Source: Allacma fusca (lineage: Eukaryota; Arthropoda; Collembola; Symphypleona; Sminthuridae). From it: 64,000 nucleotides of DNA. A model generated the notes under the pieces. The model had not been told where the DNA came from. It worked only from the letters and a program-made list of their open reading frames with translations, and searched no databases. The stretch is from the NCBI GenBank assembly GCA_947179485.1, contig OX359245.1, forward strand, positions 20,261,067 to 20,325,066, given 5' to 3'. Position numbers and translations under genes: made by a program. Positions 47,610-59,532 of the stretch are shown in pieces (position 1 is the first letter of the stretch; each line of letters opens with the position of its first letter).

Positions 47610-49712
47610 TTAAAGCACACCGTCGCTCACAAAATCTTCCATTACCTCCCGGAGACGTTGCGTAAGGATAGGGTTGCCTTTGGAATTTTTACTAAGTTCC
47701 GCAAAAACCTCTATCAAGTCCTCTGTAGTCTTCTTGCCCTCACTGACTTGATCCATACTGAGCAATTCTTCGGAGTTTTTCAGAATTGTGGGCAAAAGCG
47801 ATACCGACATGTAGGCCCCAAAAATCTTTGCCCGATGAAATCTTCTGTTGAGCTCCTCCCAACTCCAGCCAGGGAGAGGCGGGACAGAAAACGTTTTACA
47901 GATCTCAGTGAAAGTATCGTAGTAGATGTGGAGCATGGAGGTCAAATGCTTTTGCCTCAATGATTGGCTAGTGCTGGCGTACAAAGCGTATACAATGTCG
48001 GACATTGGGTCTCCTTCTCGAGTGATTTGGAGATCCACTAAAATCACTTCTACAGGTTTCCCTGTTTTCTCATCATAACGGAACAACATGTTGTTGCTCC
48101 ATGCATCGCCGTGAAGGAGGACAAGCCATGGTTCTAAAAATGTTTTAATTAATTTTTAACACTTTTAAGGGATTTCCTTTGACGTATTGATTAATATTGT
48201 CATAATTTTTTATTTCAGCTATTATGACGATATTGAGTATCTATAAAAATAATAGTTAGTTACCTTCATTTTCGACAGTAGGCATCTTCACCCTTAAAAC
48301 AGTATCTTTGGTATGGACAGTAGGTTCCCCAATTTTCATACCAAAGTACAACTCACATACATCAAATGCCACTGTTTTCAGATGTTCAATTCCCTCTGAC
48401 AGCTTTGGATCATTGACAATTTTGTCAGCATTCTCACAATTGGAATTCGCCATGTTCTTGAAAATAGCTGCCATCTCAGGGAGCTCTTTTTGAGCCAAAA
48501 AAGGAAACTTGTCCTGGAGAGCTCCTTCATCTAAACACTTGTTTTTGTAAACCCAAGACAAGGCATGAAGCGTCGCTTGAGCTTCCATAACCAACTTGAA
48601 GTGGTCAAGATCCAAGCCCTGAAAACGGTCTCGGAGTCGGAAGTTTCCCGTTTTTCTTAAATCTGGCATGACTATACAGTTCTCAACAGGTGTCCATTTT
48701 CCTAGTTGGGGTTTAAAATTTTTTCATAAATGTCCTTTTTTTCTGTTGAGTCATAGCCTATTTTTTGTGCCTCGTGTAAATTTCACGTTTTGAACAGCCA
48801 ACAATAAGCACAACACGTTTCTGCGAAACCATAAGTATTATGTAATTACATATGTGAATAGTTGCGTAATTGCAATTATTTAATTTTATTATTAGTAATG
48901 ATTCAAGATGAACTGTAATATATTTTTTCCATGAAATAATGCCGGAAAAACTTGAGAGTAGTATTATGTAAGTTTTCTGAGTCAATATCTATTTTGAAAA
49001 ATGCAACAAACTTCCAAACTTTATTAAAATTTGCTAAAAACTTGTTATTTTTGGTAGTATTTCATAAAACCTCCTTAAATTTGAAGTTCGGAAAGAGAAG
49101 GTTTACCGAAAGAATCAAAATTTACATTACATTTCATATTGCCAAATTTTGGGTAATAAGAGACTGCTTGAAATGAAACTAGAATATGTTGTTTACTTTT
49201 AATTTTATAGATTAACAAATGTGTTTATGGGACCCACCGAGTATTCGCATGTAGGAATAAGTGGGGAATGTTTGTATGTGGTAGATACGTGCAAATCTTA
49301 TTTAGTGGTTTAAAAGTTCAGTCTTAATTATCTCCCTGATTCGATGCTTACCAGTTCTCTGCCCTGCTTCAATGAATTGTCCCGCAATGAAAGGAGCCAG
49401 CGGTGGCTTAACAACAGGAACATCCAGTGGAACTTGAAACTGCAGTAACTCCGGTATGAGCGTATCATAAACTCGGAGTTCCCGGACGAACAAATCCATT
49501 GATTCTAGAAAACCCTGCCTGGCTTCAACTAGTGGGTAGGTTTTTATTAATACACTTTCAGCTACTTCGCTTCCATTCCGCCACAAATCCACAGCAAATA
49601 AGGTGCAAGTGTATCCATCTCCCAAACTAGAACCGGCGTTCACAGTGAATTTGTCAATCTTACATTTCAGGACGGATTCCAAAAACTCCTTGGTGATTTG
49701 ATTGTCAGCCAT
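47610..49712 (-). CDS. Ecdysteroid-kinase-like (EcKL/CHK) kinase 3
   Basis: Exons 49712-49352, 48701-48264 and 48133-47610 join in phase 1 at both introns to 440 residues. Landmarks: KEFLESVLKCKIDKF, SSLGDGYTCTLFAVDLW, VLIKTYPLVEARQGFLES, FVRELRVYDTLIPEL, DLRKTGNFRLRDRFQGLD, the catalytic loop LLHGDAWSNNMLF and the metal-binding motif VDLQITREGDPMSD. All catalytic residues are present, in contrast to the neighbouring paralogue. The C-terminal helix region ends in MEDFVSDGVL, parallel to the FIDDGII and VEDGVI ends of the other two. It lies about 2.1 kb upstream of EcKL 2 on the same strand. Role as in the family: phosphorylation of small hydroxylated substrates, identity unknown. Confidence 0.92.
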
Positions 49713-51135
49713 TGGAACAGTGCAACCATAAAAATTTCGACTCGAAAGTATTGTATGACTGTTGTGTGCATGAACTCAAATACAACTGAGATCTGTAGCA
49801 CTTCGGCAGAGGATTCACACTTCTGGTCAACCTTGGGCATAAATTTCGACTGTGATATTAATTGCAATTATTATACGAATAGTTATATATATATGCAAAT
49901 ACATTACGGGCTATCATAATTACTTATGTACGTGTTACTCTCTCCCATTGTTTGCTTGCATTAGGATGTGAATGGAAATATTGTCCCTGGGCACTGATTT
50001 GTTATTAGTACCGATTTTTTTCGCGCGTATACACATAAAAAGAAGTTTATCTTTGACCTTGGTATCCGATACACAGTATTATCCAAGTATATGGTCGCCA
50101 AAGAGGCAAATAGGTCTAAGTGCTGTACAAAAGCACGCGGGTATGCTGTTGTACAACACTTAGACCATTTTGCCTCTTTGGAGACTATGTTCACGCATCA
50201 CAAGATTATAAGGTACGTTGAACAGACACACGCTTATGTGTATAGTCCTTGGCATGGACATAACATTTTCGTGTAAGGACGTTATATTTGTACGTAACTG
50301 AATATGGATACAATGAAAATTAAATACTATCCATCTGTTTTTCTGCAGGAACCACAAACGATGACACATGATAGCTAAAGAGAAATGTGGACAAACTATT
50401 TGAAACCACAGTAGTTTATATAATGATGTTAATTACTATACTTGAGTTACAAAAACAATTATTGTTGAAAAATATATCAATGGCTTTGGCAGTAATTAAA
50501 TTTAACAGCCCAACGATTTTCGCGGTTTAGCGTGTTGACCTGAATACTGGGCAGTAAATTTGCGCAATACCAATCAAGCGAAAAGAACAAAAGATGCTGA
50601 ATATAGCACAGACTCGTATATTCATTACTGTATTTACGTTATATTTCAGTAGTATTACAAAAACCTGAAAAGTATTGAGGAAAGATAACTTATTATACGA
50701 ACGAGTGAATTCAATTGAATTATTAAAGTCAGTCAAGAAACATGTGATCAATTCGAGCTTACAATAAATTCTACAAGTTTTTAAAGTCCTTGCTAGCATA
50801 CATCCGTTTTCGTAGCACACACACGGCTTCCACACTCACACCATAGAAGTTGTTCACTAAAGCTTGAGGTAAACAACTATTAGAAATTACAGCAAATAAT
50901 TAACTATAGTAAGTTACAGTTTCATGTTGTGGAATATGGATACACCCTAGTTTATCTTCTCATTTGGTAAATGACACACTCACAATACATGTAACCTGAA
51001 ATGGGTACTTTGAAAAGAACGCAACATCTAAAATGATGACTGATAATGCAATTATTCAATTCAAACAAATAAACATGATCGTAGAAGACGAAATCACATC
51101 GAATTTTTTTCTCTTGAGCTAATAATTCTTGCGTA
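49713..51135. other. Intergenic stretch with a strong hairpin
   Basis: No protein gene is supported. The only structured feature is the inverted repeat at 50091-50188. Confidence 0.5.
50091..50188 (+). ncRNA. Hairpin of 40-base arms, candidate microRNA precursor or tiny MITE
   Basis: Arm 50091-50130 (CCAAAGAGGCAAATAGGTCT inside it) pairs with 50149-50188 (AGACCATTTTGCCTCTTTGG inside it) with about six mismatches spread along 40 bases, leaving an 18-base loop (AAGCACGCGGGTATGCTG). Size, loop and scattered mismatches are like a pre-miRNA. The mature sequence cannot be assigned, and a palindromic transposon remnant would look similar. Strand is arbitrary. Confidence 0.4.
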
Positions 51136-52717
51136 TTAATCTGAATTTTTGTGAACCACCTCCCACAAGTGCTTCTTGTAGGCTTCTTGATTTTTCCACA
51201 ACTGAGCGGCCCTCACGTTCAGCGGACTTTGAATGTTTGGCTCTATTAGGGTCACGACAACCAAAATGTTATAACAATGAAAATATTAATCTGAATATTT
51301 CTTAAAAATTCACTGACTCCAATTGTAATCAATAATACAATAAAATTACAAATAAAAATAATAATTGGCTTACCACTCAGCAGAGACTGAATGGAGATTA
51401 AAATAGTTCTCACGTCCAAAAGTGCGGACCACTTATCCTTCAAAATATCCAGACAAATATTCCCATCGGTGTCCACATTAGGGTGAAAACATGCCGATGT
51501 GAATTTCACTGTTGGGGCTGTGTACGGATAGCCACTCGGGAATTCCAGAGATAATTTAAAGCTGAGACCACTGAAAACCTGTTACAACAACCGATGACTA
51601 ATTGTAAGTTATTATACTACTATCCACTTTGTTCCAAAAACTGACAATTTAAAAATTCACCTGTGCAGAAATTACAAATTCTATCTATCCCATATGATAA
51701 AATAATTCATCACAAACACATCACCTAATAGCACACATAAGGATGAAAAAAATAGATACATGACAATTAAACTTCATTACTACCGTATCATTCGGGCCTT
51801 GAATAGTTCCAATCCACTTAAAAATATTGTCGCCGTCAGGAAATGCAGAAATCCCTTTGTCGCCTTTCGTCTGTTTCAATTAATTCATGAATTAGCACAC
51901 CTTTAATTAAATAGTTCCCTCACTTCAAACCATTCACACACAAAAACTGTTATTCAAACGAATTAACTATACAAATACATTAATTAACCTAAAATTTGAC
52001 AACGTTCAAAATTCAATTGGGCCTTACCATCAATGTCATCAACTCAGAATGAAGTCTGCAAGAGTAAACAAACACCTCACTTTATTTTAAATCGAATTAC
52101 AAAACTTGGAAATTATTAACTACAAACTATTTTCTTTCCTTTTTCCTTTACATGGGCACAAAAATGACGAAACTACAAACCTCTACCCAAACAAGCAGCA
52201 ACGAGTATCTAAATCCTTAATTGGACTGACTAATGACCACTGAGACCTGAGACAAGATCGGTCACAAGTCACAATCGTAACAATTTGAATAATTTCTAGA
52301 AATAGTGCAAATATTCTTCCGTGATTTGAAATCTTAGAATTCAATATTATTTAGACCAAGTCATACAGCAAAACCCTCTCAATATTAATTTTATTTAAAT
52401 TTATTTTACAATTTCAAACAAACCCCGTCGCTAATCCGTTAGCTGACCACAAAAACATCTCAGCAATTCCATAACAGATTTCTCCCAACAAACACAAGCC
52501 AATAATATTATAAATCCGGAACAACATCCATAGGGATTGAAAATAATTAATAATTCAACTTCTTTAAACTGAAATCCCTAAAAATTTGACAACTTCTCCC
52601 CAAAATATAATCCCACCTTTTGCTAACTGAATGAGTATCCTTGGAGGTTGATGATGACCCGTCATTTGTCTTTCGGCTGCTCCCGAGTCCACCTCTAGGG
52701 CTCAAGTTTTGAGCCAT
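51136..52717 (-). CDS. UBE2C: Ubiquitin-conjugating enzyme E2 C (APC/C E2)
   Basis: Exons 52717-52617, 52055-52028, 51870-51784, 51578-51374 and 51242-51136 join in phase to 175 residues, close to the animal enzyme. UBE2C starts ubiquitin chains on mitotic substrates of the anaphase-promoting complex. The N-terminal extension is Ser/Gly-rich, followed by [11 protein letters not shown] and [20 protein letters not shown]. The active-site segment is [20 protein letters not shown]; the catalytic Cys is the one in NICLDILK and the HPN motif is intact. [20 protein letters not shown] and [18 protein letters not shown] complete the UBC fold. The very small second exon (28 bases) is supported by phase on both sides. 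Confidence 0.96.
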
Positions 52718-53275
52718 CTTCCTTCAAAATCGGATCAAGCTTGCACCTTTAGGATTACAAATCCAGGAAAATCTTCCTCCCTCCTTATTCCAGTGGAAAC
52801 TTTGGTTACTTGTTGTAGAAAGCCTATGAAACAGGAAGTGAAAAGCCACATGTTAAATGGAGTGACTCAGAATGGGAACTTTAAGGAAGTGCTCAGGTAA
52901 GTATCTATGTTAATTGAAAACCAATGAGATATGGAATTATTATAACGGAAACTTTGAACAACGCAATAATAAACTCACGATATAGATCCCCTTAACCACA
53001 CAATTTTTTAATTGAATCTATTCTCAGTTGGATTTTGTTTAACGATGCTTAATTGCAGTGAGAGGAGAAATTTTGTTATGTTTGGGCGCAGATTTAATAG
53101 TTAATGACGCAAACCTTCCTTAACAGACAACACTGCACACGACAACGACAAAAGGGATTAAAGTAAAGACAAGAGGCTAAAGAGACTTTTCAAGCTCAGG
53201 CGCAATCTTCCTTTGCTCTATGGCTATCGTCCCTGCACTTTTACTTGTGCACTTCACACAAAAAACTCTCCATTG

Positions 53276-54468
53276 CAGGGTTCTACAGTCTTTGGTGTGA
53301 TCAGTCCGAGTCCTCCATCAGTCCCACGTCTCATTCTGCCAATCAGTCCCAGTCAGTTTTGTATCCCAGATCTATCAGTCCCTATCAGTCTCAGTCCTGC
53401 TAAAAGTCCTTGTCAAAAGTCTCAGTCAGTCCACAAATGTATATTAATGTATTTAAGACTGCCAGAGCTTGCATAACGTTGAAAACACATTGAAAACGTT
53501 CAATTTCGACAACTATGCTCCTATACACCCAGAAAGAAAATCCCCACTAATTGAAATTAGTTTATATTTTTCCAACCTATCCATTTCAGTTAAATTGGTG
53601 TAGGTTTAGTAATTTGGAAAAATAACCGTTCGGTACAAGAATTCAATATAGAGGTCATGAAAGGGACAAGTGATGGTGGTTATTTGGAAAAATGAAATGA
53701 TAAAATTACTTATAATATAATAAACCTTCAAAAAAATAATTTGGCTCTCTTTGTAGCAAATTCAAACAGATTTCCAGTAAACATATACAATATACGACAA
53801 CTAATTGTAAGTTGAATACTTGAGGAACAGAATGGTCTGCGAAGCATGATTACATCAGAAGGATATAATTCAGTTTCACATATCGGAAAAAGTTTGAATT
53901 AATATTTCATTTTTGAATATGTAATCAAATTTTGGCCTTATTAAAAGTCAGTCATATCAGTTCATTACATACACTGATACTGCACTTATAGAGTTATAAT
54001 TTTAACGTTGCCCCTCTAATTGTAATTTATCATTATTTATTATGAATAATGCACCAGAACGTGGGAACTCAATTACTCAAGTGATTTGTACAACGTGGTG
54101 CGGGTGCGGGCCAACTAACACAGTATCTTTGTTAAACAATAACGACAGATGGAAACCATAGTATAGCTGGAAAGAAGAGACCAATGATAAAAATTAATTT
54201 AATGAAACGTATCGGAAATACCCTACCACTTTGATTTGTCCATGCGATTTTTAAAGCTCAGTTCAGTACTTGCACCCTTGCACAAGCTTGAGCTCATTAG
54301 CAGTGCTCATATCAGTCCCAGTCAGTTTTGGCTATGAAATTCATCAGTCAGTCAGTCTCAGTCTTAAAAAATAGGACTCTGTATCAGTCCCAGTCAGTCG
54401 CAGTCTTCAGTCAGTCCTATGATCTACCCACTCAGTCTTTCCCCTGAGTCCAAGACTGTAGAACCCTG
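53276..54468. mobile_element. 1.2-kb non-autonomous hAT-type element
   Basis: TIRs CAGGGTTCTACAGTCTT (53276) and, inverted, CAAGACTGTAGAACCCTG (ending 54468) start with the CAGGG typical of hAT. The 8-base duplication CTCCATTG flanks both ends (53268-53275 and 54469-54476). Both subterminal regions are dense in CAGTCCCAGTCAGT words (about 53300-53440 and 54305-54440). No transposase is encoded. Confidence 0.88.
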
Positions 54469-54479
54469 CTCCATTGCAT

Positions 54480-57467
54480 AAGAAACGAACGAAGCACGCA
54501 CACTACACTTACAACCTACAACGCGCAGTTATTACTCAGAAACCACATGAGGCCAACGTATTTCTGACGGGCCTCTTCCAACTTATTTCACACACGGCCT
54601 CTCTCCTATAATTTCTTGCACATCCCATAATATGTGTACGGACCCCAGGAATTTTTTGTGTAGCTATTATTAGCTATATGGGAGGAAGATATGTATACGT
54701 AAGATTGTATTACGTAGTAACTATGCACTTCTGGCAGTTCTGGTTGTTAAATAGGCCTCAAGGAAAAACTCTATGGTAGAACTGTGGGTTTGGGGCTTTT
54801 GTAACCGACAACGACAAAATCTCCTGTGTGCCATGAATTGATCGAGTGCTAATTATGTTCCTTTTTGAGTTACACCAAATATGTACTTGATGTGTATTAA
54901 GCTGGAGAGGTATGGGAGTACCAAGAAGACATGACTTTATGATGGCGTTGCGGTTTTTGTAATAAATAAAATTTATTATTGTGCAAGTGTGGGTAAGTAC
55001 TTGTAAATGTGATAATTACAGGTATACAGTGGATTTTTCCTAGAATGTCTTCCCATTGGAGTACAATTTTGGGGTGTACGTAGTGCAAGGGATTGTCAAT
55101 ATACACTGGGGTAGCTCTGGTAAGACAATGTCGTAGTGTCGACTGTAATTTATTTTCTGAGTAAACAATGAGCTTAATTGAGACATGACTGACGTCAAAA
55201 GGAATGACTTTTAGAGGAAGTGTGTGCACATAGCGAGCAATCGTATATGTTTGGTGAGGTCGTTAAAGTTAATCGGGGTCAAGGTTCCAAAACAATGGAG
55301 CGGCTGAAGTGCATATGGTCATTGTTTTCTTTTTTATCAGGAGTAATCTTATAATGTACTTACAATGATGTATGATCATGAATTTATTTTGTTGTCATAT
55401 TCTGTTGTATTACATATGTATGTATTAGTCAGTACAAAAGAGTGGTTGTTTTTGCAATCATTTAGGAAGGAAAGATTGTTATTTGTTCTGAGGGGTAATA
55501 AGGAATACATAATATAAAACATCCATTCAAGAATTATGGGTTTGCAAGAAATATCTTTAAGGAACTAATTATCTCGGTCCTAGCATCCATTTGCGCCATG
55601 ATTAGAAGAAACTTCTTGTAAAAGGGATATTTTTATTAGAGACACGAACATCTTCATTTCCTTGCAAAACCCGTATAACGAGTTTTTACTGTACCAAAAA
55701 TAACAGATTATTGGACCGTTTATATCTGGTCTAACACTTGGACTATAGACTGGGCCAGACCATTAAAATGTAGGATCGGACCAGGCCACATCAATAATGG
55801 ACCATTGTAAATGTTTCTGACCAAACCATTGACATCCTTACTTCCGGGCAATCAAAGTAAGTATGCAGTACAAAAATTATTTTAGCCACTGGCTTTCTAT
55901 AAAATCGAATGTCTAATTTATTATTGTTAATTGCCTTATATCTTGCGTCAACAAATATGCAACCTCGCACACGGTATAATAATGAAGCCCTTTCCAGGTT
56001 TTCAAATCACAACAATCAGGCACTCCGGAATAAGGGGGGACAGGAGGGACAATGTCCCTCCCAAAAAACATCAGGGAGGGACACGATATACTACTGTCCC
56101 CCCCACTTTTCAAAAATCAAATAAGCCTTTTCCTGACTTTTTGCTGTCAAGACTGCAATGAAGCTTCAATTTTAAAAAAAAATCCTGCCTAGTTGTATTT
56201 AAAAAACATGAAAGAATTTATTTCTTCTAAACAAAAGTGTTTATACCGTGTGGCCAAATACCCTTTTCATCCCGCAATATTCTTACTTGTGGAGATCGGT
56301 TCATTTAAGTAACTTGCAGAATTAAGTATTAAAAGTTGTGGTTCATGACACTAGTCCGAAATAGATTTTTAAGCGACCCATTTTATCCTTGATAATGATT
56401 TTGAACTTAAGTGATTTTATGCCAATATTGCAATACTTTCATGGATGAATTTGTGCGATAGAGTGATAATATAAATAGTAACTTCGAAATTCAACGCAAC
56501 GCCGCTAATCAAGGAATTAGAGGATATTTTTATATCCTTCATTCTTTGCTATTGTTGACCTTTTTAAATTTGGGATATTATTTCCCACTACCTGTGACGA
56601 ACAATTTGATCTCCTCTTACAGAAAGATCCAGACCAAAACTTTGATCTGGATCATAAGTTGATAATTTGAAACTTTAGATGTGTAAACATATGTACATAC
56701 ATACATACGTTTGTATATGGTCATTAGCAAAGAAACTAAAACTAATTAAAAAATGTTGTCCCCCCCAGGGCAAAGTCAGGATGTGTTTTTGGATAAAGGA
56801 CATTGCTTATTTGTTTAACTCAAATTTCAGTTGTTTTAAATTGACCGCCAAAACTCACAAAATGAAAAAACAAAACACAAAATTCAAATCACTTACGATG
56901 TTTAGTTTTGGATAAATAAAATATTTCAACATTTGATTTCATTATTAGTCTGCGGCGCGACCTCGCTGGCTATAATAAAGTAAATATTCTCTAATTTTCT
57001 AATCTAATGTGTCGACCAAAATGAGTGAAAATGGATATTTCAGGTTCTATGTATTTGCCTACGTGCAAAATCGAAAACGGTCTGTGCTTGCCTATTTTCC
57101 AGATTATTTTCCCCGCACGTGCATTCATAAATTATAGTGATAGCTGCCTCCTATCTTGCCTGTTAGGGTTAGGGCTTACAGTTATCGGATGTACTCTATA
57201 AACTGGCCAATTTTCAAGCCCATGAATAGAATGGGGGCCCATTTTTGTCTGCCGTATTGAGAAGGAAACAAGGAAAATGAATATAAAATAATGATACATT
57301 CTGAGATAAAATATAAAGAAAAACTTGTTTTGCAAATATGCAGGTATGCTGAAATCTTTTGAATAGACAGAGATACATGCTCTCATTATCAGATAACCGG
57401 AGCGTGGAAACGCCATAATAAATACATACATTTTATTTATTATTTTTGGTTCAAAATTTTGGGGTAT
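54480..57467. other. Gene-free stretch
   Basis: AT-rich intergenic DNA without a supported gene. A short GC-rich palindromic patch lies at about 56034-56106 (GGGGGGACAGGAGGG and, inversely, CTGTCCCCCCC), with another TGTCCCCCCC near 56757. Confidence 0.45.
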
Positions 57468-59368
57468 TTACATGTAGAAGTTCACAATACTACAGAGAGC
57501 AACTATAACTGCCGTAATCGTCCCCATCAATTTACAACCTTCGTTATTACAGCCATCCCAGTTACACAAGCATAGACTAGGATCTCCAGCCATTTTAGGT
57601 ACTACATCAGAATTAGTTCCATTGCTGCATGTACCATCCAAATTATTTTGGTTACCTTGAACAATGCCTCGCTGGAAATATTTCTTGTCATTTATTTTTG
57701 CAGTCAATGTAAAACAGTACGGATACCAAAAGGCTTCTTCATTTAAACTCAAAAGGTATCCATCGTTGATATCGGCATGTGCAACTGTCCCTAAAAACAG
57801 CAAATTGATTAGTGAAGTAAAAGTGGGTAGTATATTTTAGTAATTAGTCATATGCTTAAAATTATACCATTACACTTGCTAGAGGAAAAATATTATTCTA
57901 ATCTTATAGTGTTAAATGCTTTCTAACTTTCCCGAGTTTCACGTTCATTCGAAGAACGAAGATTTTTAGCGGGCCATAAGCTTGGGTAGGTCACCATTAA
58001 ATCGTCGACTGGATTCCTCTCACAGCTTTCATCTCCTGCGCCATCGTAATATACGCAGGTGTAACACAAGAGGGCTAAAAACATAAACATATTGTGGCGT
58101 CGATATAATGTCGATATATTTCACATGTGTACAGGGTGCCAAAAAACTCCTCTCCCGCCTGCCCACATAAGTGGCAATGTTAAAAAATATTCGGTACCCC
58201 GAAAGTTTAACAAACGCTTTCCCGCTAGCTCAAAACTTTGGAAACTGCTGCCATGAAAGTCGAGAAAAGTCAGGATTGTTTTTTTGGAAAAACTGAAGAC
58301 TTTTCAGCCTAAAATTGCTTATTGTCGTCCATAATTTTTTCAAAATACTTTTTGAAGGTATTTAGTAGCAAATTTTATGGACTTTCTAGAGAGCTGTCAC
58401 TAGGTCTCTACAGGGGTCGGATTTTTGTGGGAAGACGGGAAGATTCTTCTTAGAGATAATCTCAAAGCGAAGGGATTCTTTTTTTCGGCAGGGATTTTGA
58501 AATTTGTTGACGTGTTTCAGGGAAATTTGTCAGTTAAACAGGGATTTTTAGATTGGTTTACCTTATTTGACAGGGATTTGACGTCTTGTAGGGAAATTTT
58601 TTTTGCCAACAGGGATTTTTGAAATCATTGAGGATCTCCCCGCAGGGATATAAAATTCAGCAGGGAAATTCAGAAATGATCTTCCAGGGAGAATTACAAA
58701 AATCCGACCCCTGGGTCTCTACATTGAGGATTGTAGGCATGATAGGTAGAACATGGAGTAAGTTGTGGAAATTCATCTATTCTTAATTCTCGAATAATGC
58801 AAGCAGTAAAGATGTGACAAGATTTTTCCCAACTTGTTCTATGTTGTCTGTTCAAAAATGTTCCAGCGGCAATTAACAATTTAAATTTTGAAAATTCCAG
58901 TTTTGAAAAACAATCCTGACTTACCATCGTTTTCAAGCAAATGATCGGGGATGAAACAAATTCTGAAATATCTGGAAAAGTATTTGTTAAATCATAATGG
59001 AATCGATGTTTTTTTACCATTGTCACTTAAGGGGAGAGGCAATCGTTTTTGTCACCTTGTGCAACTAGTAGAAAGGAAAGTTCAAAACACAATGAACAAA
59101 AAAAACAAGCAAATTTTGCTATGTCACAAGACAAATATATACATAGATACATAATTACTGCATATTTGCTTGCTCCAGTTCCCATATAAACAATATAGTT
59201 AATATGCGAATAATTTATTTTTAATTATTTATTAATTTTATTAAGAATAATAATCCGTAATCCCCAAAGGCTCTCTTATTTTGAAATTTGTCCAAACTAA
59301 ACCTTACCGAATGATAATTGCAAATTAGAGGCTAAAAGAGCCAGAGCAAAAATTTTAGAAAGTGCCAT
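57468..59368 (-). CDS. Ly6/quiver(sleepless)-like three-finger protein
   Basis: Exon 1 (59368-59308) encodes a signal peptide (MALSKIFALALLASNLQLSF). Exon 2 (58074 to 57928 or 57943) starts the mature chain with LLCYTCVYYDGAGDESCERN. Exon 3 (57790-57468) gives YPYCFTLTAKINDKKYFQRG, then TCSNGTNSD and the closing motif SLCLCNWDGCN, followed by a hydrophobic tail (TITAVIVALCSIVNFYM). The CYxC start, central YCF...RG and end CxCxxDxCN are those of insect Ly6/quiver-type proteins, usually GPI-anchored at the cell surface and often modulating ion channels; the tail fits a GPI signal. About 176 residues. The donor of exon 2 has two in-phase choices. Intron 1 is long because a MITE sits in it. Confidence 0.75.
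58411..58713. mobile_element. 303-bp hAT-type MITE
   Basis: A perfect 18-base TIR, CAGGGGTCGGATTTTTGT at 58411-58428, matched inversely at 58696-58713, and an 8-base duplication GGTCTCTA on both sides (58403-58410 and 58714-58721). The interior is made of nine or so variants of CAGGGATTTTTGAAATT about 30 bases apart, the same word that begins the TIR. It lies in intron 1 of the Ly6-like gene. Confidence 0.92.
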
Positions 59369-59524
59369 GTTTTGATTATAACATGTAATATAATTGTATC
59401 AACAGGAATAATTATTATAGAAATGAAAGTGTCACTTATTAGACTTTGCGGCGATTATATTTGCAGGGTCGTTGAAGTTCTGTGCCTTGCTCGAAACTGT
59501 CAATAAACACTGCATTAGTTACTG

Positions 59525-59532
59525 TTTATATA
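59525..59532 (-). promoter_or_regulatory. Putative TATA box of the Ly6-like gene
   Basis: TATATAAA on the minus strand, about 157 bases before the start codon. Confidence 0.4.

Noticed and set aside
52709-52900. A plus-strand frame antisense to the 5' end of UBE2C
   Set aside because: It begins on a non-ATG codon and has no family features; the UBE2C promoter region explains the position.
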